64,000 nucleotides of DNA from Schlesneria paludicola DSM 18645 (GCF_000255655.1 NZ_JH636436.1:718985-782984), one strand, 5' to 3'. Shown: positions 1 through 8,957, counted from the stretch's first letter. Translations and numbers: made by a program. The notes: generated from the sequence alone by a model not told the origin.

Positions 1-1618
1 CGAAGAGCGCCACGGTGGACCATCCGAAGCCATAGCCATCGGCCGTTGCGCAGAGAGTGGCATGATTCCACCTGTTCGGCGAAAGTTCGCCGTAAGCACT
101 GAGTTCGTCTTTGCCAAATCGAAACTCGCCTTTGGCATTCGTCATGCAGACCGGCCTCCAATTTGCTTCGAAAGGGCGAATTGGTTCCCGGAAGTAAGCC
201 ACAAGGTAGATCTTTGCTCCGGCAACAGGCTTTCCAGATGGATCGACTACGGTGCCTTGAAAAATCTGTGATGAATGGTCAATAGCCACAGGTCCGTCTT
301 GTTTGACCTCATTCGCGGAGACGGCCGTTACCTCCGCCTTGGATGGCGCCGTGGTTGCTGCCGAATTCGAGGACTCGCTTTCCGCCTGAATTGGTCGTGC
401 GGCCAAACCGATGAATCCTGCGGTCATCGTGGCGAGGAATCCCACGACGATCACCGCCAGCACGATCAAATGGCCAGCTCGGGTTGAGAGCGTGCGAGAA
501 CCGTCCATGATTCGTGACACTCGACGAGCCAGCATTGATCGAAACGACATCATGCCCACACCGATGGTCAGGACCGGCGCCAATGTGCGCTCGGCGATTA
601 CGGTGAGCTGAGACGCGTATTCGATTCGATCACCGCCAAACCGCACGACATAGTCATCGCAGACATCTTCGGCCGTCGATTCGATCCGACGACCCAACAT
701 CCAGATCAATGGCTGGAAAAAGAAGAACGCCGTTGCGATCTGCAGCAATAGGTTCCAATCACAGTCTCGGCGTCGCAGATGAGCCAGTTCGTGAATCAGA
801 ACCTCACGAATTCGCAGATCGGCATCGACCTCGGGCAGCATCACGACAGGTCGTTGCAAACCTGCCAGAAAAGGGCTCGAGACAAACGGACTGTGCCGTA
901 CGTCGGGTGATGGCACACCAATGGAACTCGCGAGTTCCTGGCACAGTTCACGAATGTCGTTGTCTGCAGTCATTGAGTTCCGTCGCAGTTGTTCAACGCG
1001 AGCCCATGCAGACGCCAGTCGGAAGGAGAAGAGCGATGCGAGAATGGTCCAAACCGCAGAGCCAACGATCGCAATCCAACCCATGGGTGTGATCGATTCG
1101 ATCGTCGAGGTGCCGGACGTGGTCTGCGTTGGATTCGGGCTGATCAAGGTGGTCGCAGGCAAAGGGCTATCGGCGGCCGCGTGCGAAGTGTCTTCCGATC
1201 CAATCGAAGGGGAGGGCGATGTCGACAACGCCAGAAGCGTTCGTTCTGTGACGTGCAACGGCGTTTCGCTCGACGATACTGAACTGCTGACGTCCTGCGA
1301 CACCGTGCTTGATCGTTCGTTTGGTGACTGCGGTGGCTCGATTGCAGTCCGCACCACCTGACTGGCAGGCAGGTGGATCGACCATCCTGACGCGCCACTG
1401 AGGGCAAGTAATCCCGTGGCGAACGGACACATCAGAGCGGCGGCCAGCGTTGATCGGTAGATGACCGACTGCAAAGCCGCGCCCCGGTGTTTCAGCAGAG
1501 CCCCGCCGATCAGTCCTGCGGCGATCAATAGCGTCGATTGCAACCACCAGTTGACCAGGAACGCGGCGATCCCGGTCCCGAGGCTCAAGAGTGCCGTGAG
1601 TAGATACGAGACCATCAT
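1..1618 (-). CDS. M56-family (BlaR1-like) membrane metallopeptidase, 3' end cut by window
   Basis: Integral-membrane zinc peptidase of the BlaR1/MecR1 family, expected to sense an envelope signal and inactivate the neighbouring BlaI repressor. Translation from the ATG at 1618 stays open to the left edge. Hydrophobic segments lie near residues 10-40, 55-75, 185-205 and after the protease domain. The zinc motif HELAH is at residues 276-280, followed by LRRRDCDWN, typical of M56. After the last membrane segment the chain turns into a carboxypeptidase-regulatory-like domain (FQGTVVDPSGKPVAGAKIY), so the sensor part is not a penicillin-binding domain. The start overlaps the blaI stop in an ATGATG/TGA arrangement, implying translational coupling. 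A beta-lactam signal is not implied; planctomycetes carry many such pairs. Confidence 0.85.
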   Translation of the reverse strand, partial: MMVSYLLTALLSLGTGIAAFLVNWWLQSTLLIAAGLIGGALLKHRGAALQSVIYRSTLAAALMCPFATGLLALSGASGWSIHLPASQVVRTAIEPPQSPNERSSTVSQDVSSSVSSSETPLHVTERTLLALSTSPSPSIGSEDTSHAAADSPLPATTLISPNPTQTTSGTSTIESITPMGWIAIVGSAVWTILASLFSFRLASAWARVEQLRRNSMTADNDIRELCQELASSIGVPSPDVRHSPFVSSPFLAGLQRPVVMLPEVDADLRIREVLIHELAHLRRRDCDWNLLLQIATAFFFFQPLIWMLGRRIESTAEDVCDDYVVRFGGDRIEYASQLTVIAERTLAPVLTIGVGMMSFRSMLARRVSRIMDGSRTLSTRAGHLIVLAVIVVGFLATMTAGFIGLAARPIQAESESSNSAATTAPSKAEVTAVSANEVKQDGPVAIDHSSQIFQGTVVDPSGKPVAGAKIYLVAYFREPIRPFEANWRPVCMTNAKGEFRFGKDELSAYGELSPNRWNHATLCATADGYGFGWSTVALF

Positions 1619-2007
1619 TTCGACTCCGATTTCTTGGATGGAGAACCTTGGTCGATTAGCTTGCGAATCTCGTCAATTTCTGCCCGTGAAACCTTTTCGT
1701 TCTTGAGCAGATGGGCCACCAGACTTGCTGCTTTTCCGCCGAAGACGCGTTCCACCAGGTCTCGCGTGGCGGTTTGCTTAAAAGCCTGTTCCTTGACCAG
1801 CGGGACGAATACGAACGTACGTCCTTCTGCCTCGTGGGTCACAGCTCCTTTTTCTTCCAGGCCTCGCAGCAAGGTCTGCACCGTGCTGTGTGCAATCGGT
1901 TCGATCGCATTGACGCCGTCGGTCAGTTCACGGGCCGTCGCCCGCCCTTTTTCCCACAGGACCTGCATGATCAGCAGTTGAACTCGTCCTAGCGTGGTTG
2001 ATTCCAT
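1615..2007 (-). CDS. BlaI/MecI/CopY-family transcriptional repressor
   Basis: Winged-helix repressor of 130 residues, the usual family length. The HTH region (LGRVQLLIMQVLWEKGRATA, then HSTVQTLLRGLEEKGAV) and the wing are clear, and a C-terminal dimerisation and cleavage half follows. A consensus ribosome site GGAGGT lies 8 bases before the ATG. The gene is the first of a two-gene unit with the M56 peptidase, whose start codon overlaps this stop. It probably represses its own promoter at the palindrome about 280 bases upstream and is relieved when the M56 partner triggers its cleavage. Family assignment is secure; the inducing signal is unknown. Confidence 0.93.
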   Translation of the reverse strand: MESTTLGRVQLLIMQVLWEKGRATARELTDGVNAIEPIAHSTVQTLLRGLEEKGAVTHEAEGRTFVFVPLVKEQAFKQTATRDLVERVFGGKAASLVAHLLKNEKVSRAEIDEIRKLIDQGSPSKKSESK

Positions 2008-2058
2008 TCGAGATTACCTCCGAATTGGCGGCCCGATCAGACAACAGTGCCGAGTCGC

Positions 2059-2188
2059 CGCTCACAGGCCGGGGACTGGCTCATTTCCCGCGGCAAAGGG
2101 TTGCTCTGGTCGATGTACAGTGGATTCCAATTGACCCGGGAAAATGTGCCTGGCCACCTCTCTTCGGGCTGCGAACGGTTGCGAGTGC
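2059..2188 (+). repeat. Dispersed palindromic repeat, type A, copy 1
   Basis: Begins CACAGGCCGGGGACTGG, passes through ACAGTGGATTCCAATTGA and ends GGGAAAATGTGCCTG followed by a short tail. The two arms are imperfect inverted complements (GGGGACTGGCTCATT against the complement of AATGTGCCTG-CCC), so the unit can fold as a long hairpin. Related copies lie at 3858-3950, 7188-7313 and 15085-15190. This copy lies between the blaI promoter and the blaI start codon. Confidence 0.85.
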
Positions 2189-2222
2189 CAGGCAAGGCAC
2201 CTTGGCTCGGTCAATGATGTGA
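2189..2222 (+). repeat. Decayed fragment resembling repeat type B
   Basis: Directly after copy A1 the sequence AGGCACCTTGGC followed by AATGATGTGACGG matches the left half of the type B repeats (AGGCACCTTGGC then GATGATGTCATGG). The rest of B is absent. It looks like a remnant or a junction where A and B types meet. Confidence 0.4.
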
Positions 2223-2286
2223 CGGTCTCGAATCTTCGCAGACACAGGCTCAATGTCCTGAGCGGAATAATATTCGAACGATCGTT

Positions 2287-2325
2287 TAGTTGACTAAATT
2301 TAGTCGACTAGAGACGTGTTGTCAA
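2287..2325 (-). promoter_or_regulatory. blaI promoter embedded in palindromic operator
   Basis: On the minus strand a perfect -35 box TTGACA (2325-2320) is separated by 17 bases from TAAATT (2302-2297). The -10 lies at the centre of a 24-base palindrome (2287-2310) made of two TAGTYGACTA half-sites, each itself palindromic, around AATT; only one base pair mismatches. This is the geometry of a repressor operator that occludes RNA polymerase, and BlaI next door is the natural binder. Transcription from here would leave a leader of roughly 280 bases that contains repeat A1. Confidence 0.75.
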
Positions 2326-2545
2326 CAGGCTAGTTTATGAAAAGACCGAATCGACCTGCTGAGGGGGGGCGCATGTTCGACATCGTTTGACAACATGACG
2401 GGAAGTATTGTGCATGGATTCGTGCGCCATATGAATCGTTGTGAGATTCCCGGCGTGCGAACTTTTGCGGATGGTTTGCGTCATCTCGATCGGTCGTGTT
2501 TGTTCACGTCGCGTGGATTTGTTTCTTTTCAGAAAGCGTGCTGTG

Positions 2546-3253
2546 ATGAATTGGCGTGGAAGTCAGGCAGAGTCACGTCGTCGATATTTGGTCAAGTACG
2601 ACGCAGAAGAAGTGGATCGCTATGATGCGTGGCTTCTTCAACGGACGCGCGAGGACGAAGACGCATGCCTGGCGGACATCGCGTCCGCGTTTCAGTTCCA
2701 ACCAGGCATGTCCGTGCTCGACGTCGGGGCAGGGGCGGGAACACTCTGCAGAACTCTGGCTTTGATTCCGGGGCTCTCATTGACTGCATTGGAACCTTCA
2801 CCCGCGATGCGGGCAAAATTGCAGGCCAAGCATGAGCTTCAGGATGTGGTCGTTGTGGATGGCTTTTGCGACAGCGATGACGATCGGTTGTTGTTCGATC
2901 AGGCGGCTTTCGATGTCATTGTCTCGCGTCAATTGGCCAATGGTCTGTTCGACCCACTTGCGGCGTTTAGAAACTGGAGAGACTGGCTGAAGCCTGGAGG
3001 CTCGGTTCTGCTGATTGATGGTTTGTTTGATCGAACTGATTGGGCGGGACGATGGCAGGAAGAGGTCGATGTTCTTCCTCAGTCGGCGTGTAGAACGATG
3101 GCAATGGTACCTTATTTACTCGAACAGGTCGGTTTCCAGATTGAATCTGTCGGGCTTATGAATGCCACGAATGCGATGTCTTCGGCCACTGTTGTTCGAT
3201 ACCTTGTCGTCGCGTCGAAACCGACCTCATCAATTCGGTCGAGGTTCGTGTGA
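2546..3253 (+). CDS. Class I SAM-dependent methyltransferase
   Basis: Predicted 235-residue Rossmann-fold methyltransferase. Motif I is VLDVGAGAGTL; the acidic residue after beta-2 is in TALEPSPAMR; a later hydrophobic strand and the LKPGGSVLLIDGLF segment match motif III of UbiE/COQ5-like enzymes. The frame is open further upstream, but the ATG at 2546 (MNWRGSQAESRRRY) precedes the conserved part closely and the upstream residues look non-coding. The C-terminal end is Ser/Arg rich and not diagnostic. The substrate cannot be told. It stands alone, with more than 500 bases on either side. Confidence 0.8.
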   Translation: MNWRGSQAESRRRYLVKYDAEEVDRYDAWLLQRTREDEDACLADIASAFQFQPGMSVLDVGAGAGTLCRTLALIPGLSLTALEPSPAMRAKLQAKHELQDVVVVDGFCDSDDDRLLFDQAAFDVIVSRQLANGLFDPLAAFRNWRDWLKPGGSVLLIDGLFDRTDWAGRWQEEVDVLPQSACRTMAMVPYLLEQVGFQIESVGLMNATNAMSSATVVRYLVVASKPTSSIRSRFV

Positions 3254-4058
3254 TCGTCAGCGGACGATCCGTCAATTCGAATCGACCGGGAACGACTAAA
3301 GTTCAATTCAATTGTGAAAGATCTGTCGGGCGAAGTCGCATCAGTGTGTGCTCGGTCAGCGGCAGGACTGAAGGGGCCACTTTGAGATTCATGTGGCATT
3401 TGTCAAATATTGCTCGATTTTGAAATTGCCTGACCAAAATGATCAACATGAGCGCCGCCCTACAATTCATGGGAAAAATCACGTGCTCATCAAGTTGCTC
3501 ATTTCAACTCACATTTCCGTTGAATCCTCCAATTTTGACCGACTGCGGGCAGACCGGTCACGGTGTCCTCATCGCGTTGCGATGAAACGTCTGTGATCGG
3601 TGGACGAGGACGACGACCAACTGCCGGACTGGAGCAGTGACAACGCTGAACGCCCCAGGGCTGTTAGCACAGCCCCCACTTCGCCCCCTTCAGGTTCAGG
3701 AGTGGCAATAATGCACTCGCAGGTTATTGAAAAGGGGCCATTGGATTGAGTCCAATGGTGTCTGTCCGTCACGATAGCAAAGTCTCGAGACTGCGCGGCG
3801 AGCAGTTCGGGTGTTGTTTCCAAACATTTGGAAGGTCTGACGTTGTTTGAACGTGCGCATTTTCCTGGTTCAATTGGAATCCACAGTGCATCGACTCGGG
3901 CAAGCCTTCCGTTGACCGCGGGAAAGTGAGCCAGTCCCCGGCCTGTTAACGATTAAAGTCCTCCCCAATCCTCTCAAGCGGCTGAAGGCTGCTGTCATGT
4001 CGGATACAATCGATTGGTGTCGCCCAGATTGACGTTTGGCCCAACGAAGGATGCTCAG
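3254..4058. other. Gene-poor gap
   Basis: No convincing coding region. It holds repeat A copy 2 and one small perfect hairpin, GGGCTGT-TAGC-ACAGCCC at 3658-3675, without a T-run on either side. Short open frames here show no family resemblance and no ribosome site that I can see. Confidence 0.5.
3858..3950 (-). repeat. Dispersed palindromic repeat, type A, copy 2
   Basis: In reverse orientation: read on the minus strand it begins AACAGGCCGGGGACTGG, runs through GCACTGTGGATTCCAATTGA and breaks off after AGGAAAATG, so its outer right arm is truncated compared with copies 3 and 4. The internal box TGTGGATTCCAAT is identical to copy 4. Confidence 0.85.
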
Positions 4059-4760
4059 TTGCGTTATACCCTTGTGCTGATGTTTCTGATCGCAGGTTGC
4101 ACCGAGTCTGGTTCCGTGCAGCCGTTCCCGCCAGTTCGAGAAACGCAACCACAGAAATCCGCGGGAGATCTAAGTGTTCGGTATTCTGGAACACGTCTCG
4201 CCGATGCACGACAGGTCGTTGTGTTGTTGCACGGGTATGGAGCTTCGGGCGACGATCTGATGTCGCTCACAGATTACATTGGTGGTGAATTGCGAGCGTT
4301 TGTGTTTCCGGAAGGGCCGATCCCTCTGCCTGGGGGCGGTCAGGCCTGGGCGACAACCGATGCAGAGCTCGACTCATCCTGCCGGCGCATCATCGAGTTG
4401 ATGGACGAGATTGCAAAACAGCATCCTGAGGTTCGAATCTCGGTCGGCGGATTCTCGCAAGGAGCGACGATCGCAAGCAAATTGGTGGCCGAAGAACGGT
4501 TGAAGTTGGAGCATGCGATTCTCTATTCACCCGCCATGAAGCTGGATGATGGCATACCTCAGGCGAAGCACTCTACGCAGGTTTTGATCGCTCACGGTCG
4601 CGAGGATGCCATCTTGCCGTTCTCGGAGTCAGAACGTTTGCGAGACCTCTTAATTGGCAGGGGATACAACGTGAACTGGCAGCCGTTCGATGGTGGGCAC
4701 ACGCTGACGCGCGAATTGATGGTCGCGACGCGAAAGCAACTTGACGGGATCGCGAACTGA
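4059..4760 (+). CDS. Lipoprotein phospholipase/carboxylesterase (alpha/beta hydrolase)
   Basis: Alpha/beta hydrolase of the PF02230 (YpfH/carboxylesterase) type, 233 residues from the TTG at 4059. That start gives a compact lipoprotein signal, RYTLVLMFLIAGC, with lipobox LIAG-C, and has AAGG eight bases upstream; the frame continues 45 bases further up without a better start. The nucleophile elbow is GGFSQGA, the oxyanion turn LLHGYGASGDDL, the acid lies in HGREDAILPF and the histidine in DGGHTL, so the triad is complete. Probably membrane-anchored and active on esters in the periplasm. It converges with the following membrane protein gene. Confidence 0.85.
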   Translation: MRYTLVLMFLIAGCTESGSVQPFPPVRETQPQKSAGDLSVRYSGTRLADARQVVVLLHGYGASGDDLMSLTDYIGGELRAFVFPEGPIPLPGGGQAWATTDAELDSSCRRIIELMDEIAKQHPEVRISVGGFSQGATIASKLVAEERLKLEHAILYSPAMKLDDGIPQAKHSTQVLIAHGREDAILPFSESERLRDLLIGRGYNVNWQPFDGGHTLTRELMVATRKQLDGIAN

Positions 4761-4789
4761 AGCATGACGTTCGTGATCGAAAATCCCGT

Positions 4790-5224
4790 TCACGCAGGTT
4801 TGGGATGGTGATCGGACGTGCCCGTCTCATGTCGACGACTTGGTGCGCCGCTGCCAAGATAAACCGCGATGGGAATCAACAGCGGAATCATAATCTTGAA
4901 CCAAGTCGGGTAGGGCAGCATCCAGACATTGAATCCCGCCGCCGCGATCAAAAGCATTCCGACAAAGAGTGCGGCTCCACGACCTGAGATCCGATTGGCA
5001 ACCCAGGTACTGGCAAGGGCAGTCGCAGCCCAGAGGGGGACTACGACTGCTAGTACCCACTGCGGATAGTTCGCCACGTGCTGGCACATGTCTTCCATGG
5101 TTTCCCCGAAATCCGGGGGAAGGGGATGAACGACGGCGCTGAAGAGCTCGACTGCGATCAGAAGAATCAGAGCGACAAGAACTCCTGCGATGACGGCCGC
5201 GATCGCGCGAACTGCGGTGGCCAT
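4790..5224 (-). CDS. Small four-helix membrane protein of unknown function
   Basis: Predicted 144-residue inner-membrane protein. The ATG at 5224 (MATAVRAIAAVIAGVLVAL) is preceded by AGGA nine bases away, so the longer open frame above it is unlikely to be translated. Four hydrophobic stretches are visible: residues 3-27, 55-77, about 83-100 and 105-125, with a short hydrophilic tail containing RRHETG. The first loop HPLPPDFGETMEDMCQHVA is the most polar conserved-looking segment. I do not recognise a named family. Confidence 0.75.
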   Translation of the reverse strand: MATAVRAIAAVIAGVLVALILLIAVELFSAVVHPLPPDFGETMEDMCQHVANYPQWVLAVVVPLWAATALASTWVANRISGRGAALFVGMLLIAAAGFNVWMLPYPTWFKIMIPLLIPIAVYLGSGAPSRRHETGTSDHHPKPA

Positions 5225-5350
5225 GATGTCGATTCCTGGGGTGCCTTGTTGATTTGCGTCGGCCTGGTCCGGGGCGTGTGCGAGCGACTTTACCAGCATT
5301 GGAGACGACCGCTGGTGCATTCTCAGTTTTTGCCGATTCCGTGACTAGGT

Positions 5351-6919
5351 TCAATTTGGTCGTTCGATATGCGTCAGCCAGTCTTCATTGAGTTCGACGT
5401 GTTTGATCGAGTAGCGGCGATAGGTGTAGGTGATGTGAATCTTTCCGTCAGAGGTCTGGATCACGCAGGGATATGAATATTCACCGGGATTCGATTCCAG
5501 ATGCAGCGGCGTCTCCCAGGTATGTCCTTCATCGATTGAGCGGGCGATGCTGAGCGGCGTGCGATTTAGTTCCGTGTCGTTGAAGACGACCACAGCATGA
5601 CCATTGGCCAGTTGCGTCATTGAGATTCCGGAGTCAGGATTCCGCAGCGAGGAAGGGGTCGCCTGCGACCAGTTGTCGCCCCCATCGCGCGATTCGATTT
5701 GAGTCAATCTTGGTGCCTTCCGCATCAGAGCGAACAATGATTTGTCGCGTCGCTGAATGACGGCGGGTTGGCTGCCTCCAGGTGTGAATCCGCCCCGGCG
5801 CCATTGTTTTCCACCATCGGCCCCAATCAGAAAAATCGAACCTTCAACTCCGTCGACGATGGCTTCCAATGGCAGGACCAGATTGCCTGATGAAAGCAGA
5901 ATGGGAGGGTTTCTTGGAACGGCGAGTAGCTTTTGGTCGAGAAACTCGGTGTCGGAGCTCCAGGTCAGACCGTGGTCCGTCGAGACCCGGGCCATCAGTC
6001 GACACTTGTCCCAGCCTTGTCCTCGCCCAATTGGTCTGACACTTTCCATCCGGCACCACACGATCCACACTCGCTTGTGTCCATCGACAAAGATCACTCC
6101 ATTGCCAGGCAGTGGATCGGGGCCTTTGAGGATTGCCTGCGGTTCTTGCCAGGCCCGCTCGCCAGCGCGTCGACGGGCGAGAAATAGAGTTTGGTCGTCC
6201 GCAGATTCATAGCTTCCGCCGTACCACAAGCAGAGCAGGTCGCCATTGGCCGCTTCGGCGATTGTCGAACAGTGGTATACCGACGCATCAGGGATTCGTT
6301 CGAAGAGCAGCTCGGAAGAGAACGACAGCGATCCGAAGTTGTCGAGTTTTTTTTGTTTCTCGCCGGGGTGAGCGATCGGTGTTGGCTTGATCGAATCCTC
6401 TTTTTTTCGAGGAGTGACATTGTTTGTCACGGCGGCGTCGAACGCCAACAGTCCCGCTTTGGACTCAAGTCCCCCACGATGGGCCAATTTCCCTGCGGAG
6501 TCGATCAAGGCGACCGAAGGATTTGTGGTGATGCCCAGTTTGCCGGCAACCTCCGCGGCAGGGTCGCGGTAGATCGTGAAAATTAGTCCGCGATCACGAG
6601 CGAAGTTTCCGAGTTCCTCGGCCGACTCGACTTCGTTGGAGCAGATGCCGATATAGACCACTCCCAGGCGTCGATGCTTGCGATAGAGGGTGCTGATATT
6701 CTGCAGCGACTTGTCGACGGCATCACTTCGGGCAGAAAGAAACACCAGTGCGATTGCGGTTCTCTCGGGACTCGTGGTGACCGCGAGGGGCTTGTCGCGG
6801 GCATCAAGGACGGAGAATTCTCCGACCGATTGGCCAAGTTCGACAGCGGCAATCGCAGACGAGCAGAAGAACACGAGGCAACACGTCGCGACAGATTTGA
6901 GGATACGGAATCCGTGCAT
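5351..6919 (-). CDS. Exported thioredoxin-like/sialidase (BNR propeller) fusion
   Basis: From the ATG at 6919 the product is 522 residues with a signal peptide (MHGFRILKSVATCCLVFFCS). Residues about 25-150 look like an AhpC/redoxin domain (VGEFSVLDARDKPLAV, then VVYIGICSN, later TTNPSVALIDSAGKLA), but the redox CxxC position reads FLSARSDA and has no cysteine. Residues about 190-522 form a BNR propeller of the exo-alpha-sialidase type: Asp-boxes STDHGLTWS, SRDGGDNWS and SIDEGHTWE, with GADGGKQW as a weaker fourth. Family knowledge suggests hydrolysis or binding of acidic sugars outside the cytoplasm. The frame continues 243 bases above the chosen start. Confidence 0.8.
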   Translation of the reverse strand: MHGFRILKSVATCCLVFFCSSAIAAVELGQSVGEFSVLDARDKPLAVTTSPERTAIALVFLSARSDAVDKSLQNISTLYRKHRRLGVVYIGICSNEVESAEELGNFARDRGLIFTIYRDPAAEVAGKLGITTNPSVALIDSAGKLAHRGGLESKAGLLAFDAAVTNNVTPRKKEDSIKPTPIAHPGEKQKKLDNFGSLSFSSELLFERIPDASVYHCSTIAEAANGDLLCLWYGGSYESADDQTLFLARRRAGERAWQEPQAILKGPDPLPGNGVIFVDGHKRVWIVWCRMESVRPIGRGQGWDKCRLMARVSTDHGLTWSSDTEFLDQKLLAVPRNPPILLSSGNLVLPLEAIVDGVEGSIFLIGADGGKQWRRGGFTPGGSQPAVIQRRDKSLFALMRKAPRLTQIESRDGGDNWSQATPSSLRNPDSGISMTQLANGHAVVVFNDTELNRTPLSIARSIDEGHTWETPLHLESNPGEYSYPCVIQTSDGKIHITYTYRRYSIKHVELNEDWLTHIERPN

Positions 6920-7187
6920 GAGTTGATGTTCCGAGATAAGCTTCGGGGCAACAGGAGTGATGTGATCGCGGAAGCGCATCATTAATTCTATTGTGATCGT
7001 GACGACAGGGGTAGCCGCTCGCGAAAGATCGCGATGAGAGCATTTCGGTACCATGACGGTCACGCAGTTGCAAAGATGGTTAGTCGGTCGATGACGCGTG
7101 ATTCGAAGTCTTGCTTTAAAGGTAAAGTGCGTCGATTCATGGATCGCAGGTCTCCGTTTCAAAATGACGTCACGAACAGTAACCGTT

Positions 7188-7313
7188 CACAGGCCGGGGA
7201 CTGGCTCATTTTCCCGGGGCAAAGGGATGGATTGCTCTCGTCGATGCACTGTGGATCATGATGAACCTGGAAAATGTGCCTGTCCCCCCCCTCTCTTAGG
7301 GCTGTGAACTGTG
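7188..7313 (+). repeat. Dispersed palindromic repeat, type A, copy 3
   Basis: Starts CACAGGCCGGGGACTGG and ends GGAAAATGTGCCTGTCCCC followed by a CCTCTCTTAGGGCTGTG tail like that of copy 1. The left arm GGGGACTGGCTCATTTTCCC is nearly the complement of the right arm, so this is the most complete hairpin of the set. It ends about 25 bases before the start of the next gene. Confidence 0.88.
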
Positions 7314-7338
7314 ATCACGAACAAGAAGGTTGAACGCA

Positions 7339-8415
7339 GTGGATGAAAAGAACCCTGTGGTGATCGACGCACTCGATAAGGGTGATCCTGAATGTCGCAT
7401 GACGGCGCGTCCGTACTGGCAGCACACGTGGGAATGCGTGCCGGGTTGGGCGAAGATTGCGCTTGTCTCGCTCGTTGTTCTGTTCGTGGTCCATGTCGGA
7501 TTGGGGATTCGCGTCTGGTACGGTCTGCAAGACCCGCCGGAAGTGGTCGCAATCAAGGGCCCAGAGCGACATATCATCATTCCGGCGACGAACCGAGATT
7601 TTCGCAATCCGCTGAATTGGTTTGATGCGGTACCGATTGGTCTGCGAGGGGTTTCGGCGAAAGATGTGACTGCCGTACGACTGGACGAGCACGCCACTGA
7701 TGAACTTGTCGGGCACATCGCCAAGCACTTTCCGAATGTACAATTATTGTTCTTGTCGCGCGGGAATATCACAGCGCGTGGGTTGCTTTGCTTGAAGAGT
7801 TGTCCAGAAATCTATTCGTTGGATGTGTCTGATACCGACGTGGATGATGGACTTGGAGAGCTGCTTCCGCACTTGCCAAAGTTGACCGAGCTGTTCGTGA
7901 TGAACACCGAGGTTGGCGACGAATTCGCCGAGGTGGCGGCACAGCATCGGCAACTCAATTATTGTCCGATCAATGGGACAAACATCATGCCGGAGGCGGT
8001 CGCGTCATGGCAAAAAGTCCGCCCACGAACGCGGATTCAGACAGATTTCGACCGCGTGATTCTCCGCGGTGCGATTCGGTGGTCCGATGGTGAAATTTCG
8101 CGACGATTTCGTGGTCCGTGCGAGGTCGGACGCTTTGGCCCTGAGCAGGCGGATGGATCTGGGACGTGGTCGCGGAGCATGATCATGAAATTGGGTGGGC
8201 TGCGTGCTGATCATTTGCGGTGGCCGCCACAGGAGTTCAAGAACGAGCCCGACGGGAACTACCAGATTCGTCTGAAACTCGGTGAGATTGATGCAGAACC
8301 CGCAGACTTTGTCATCAAGGACGGCAAGCTGTCGCTCGACCGACTGGAGTTCCGCATGCCAGTCACCCGTGCGGAGGCCGAACGTCTCGCGGCTTTGGCT
8401 GACGCCGTGAAGTAA
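7339..8415 (+). CDS. Membrane-anchored protein with leucine-rich-repeat-like region
   Basis: About 358 residues. The GTG at 7339 has AAGAAGG nine bases upstream and is preferred to the TTG three codons earlier, which touches the ribosome site. One membrane segment (IALVSLVVLFVVHVGLGI, about residues 40-57) anchors the protein. Residues about 115-200 contain loose leucine-rich repeats (CPEIYSLDVSDTDVDD, LPKLTELFVMNTEVGD) as in many planctomycete surface proteins. The C-terminal third is unassigned. An eight-pair hairpin (AAATGGGC-TTAA-GCCCGTTT, 8414-8433) overlaps the stop and may help terminate transcription, although only three T follow. Confidence 0.78.
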   Translation: MDEKNPVVIDALDKGDPECRMTARPYWQHTWECVPGWAKIALVSLVVLFVVHVGLGIRVWYGLQDPPEVVAIKGPERHIIIPATNRDFRNPLNWFDAVPIGLRGVSAKDVTAVRLDEHATDELVGHIAKHFPNVQLLFLSRGNITARGLLCLKSCPEIYSLDVSDTDVDDGLGELLPHLPKLTELFVMNTEVGDEFAEVAAQHRQLNYCPINGTNIMPEAVASWQKVRPRTRIQTDFDRVILRGAIRWSDGEISRRFRGPCEVGRFGPEQADGSGTWSRSMIMKLGGLRADHLRWPPQEFKNEPDGNYQIRLKLGEIDAEPADFVIKDGKLSLDRLEFRMPVTRAEAERLAALADAVK

Positions 8416-8957
8416 ATGGGCTTAAGCCCGTTTCGGTTGCGATCTCTCAATCCCCATTTCGGATGTGTGACTGGGATTCGGTATCAATTTCAATTCATGG
8501 GGACGGCGGGCACTGCGAGAAAAGTGATGATGTATGTTTAAGCTTTGATGAGTTGCCGTGCGGGATTCCAAACGCGACCAAGCAAGCAGGCTCGCCTATT
8601 TTTGGTCTGCGTTCGGCGAGTTTGCTGAGTGGGTTTTGAGTCACATGTGGGCCCAATCCCTACGGATTCATGAACTTACGAAGTCATCGTCTCTTCACTC
8701 GTCAAGGGCAAGTCACCGCTTCGTTCCGTCCAACAGCCTGTCGAAATCCAGAGGAGCCGCCCTTTGATATTGCGAATGTCGTGGTTCTTCTTGAACATTG
8801 GGGAGCCCATTCCTGTGAATTTCGGGAGCTGCGAAGCTGACGTCGTTGGGGTGGTTTGCGGTCTTATGAAAACCATTTGAAGACAGGGACCGGTTCATTC
8901 GAACGTGACTCGTCGATTCGCTACAGTATGGGGGCGGTAAGATAACTAACGAAAGTC
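8416..8957. other. Gene-poor gap before transketolase
   Basis: I find no gene here. Apart from the small hairpin at the stop of the preceding gene, the only structure is a weak echo of repeat type A near 8880-8900 (GGGACCGGTTCATTC), too degenerate to call. The transketolase promoter must lie in this gap but no clear -35/-10 pair stands out. Confidence 0.45.

Noticed and set aside
8558-8767. 69-residue open frame before transketolase
   Set aside because: No ribosome site, no conserved features, random-looking Ser-rich composition; treated as non-coding.
8878-8905. Possible fifth type A repeat
   Set aside because: Only a dozen bases resemble the left arm (GACCGGTTCATT against GACTGGCTCATT) and the other arm is missing.
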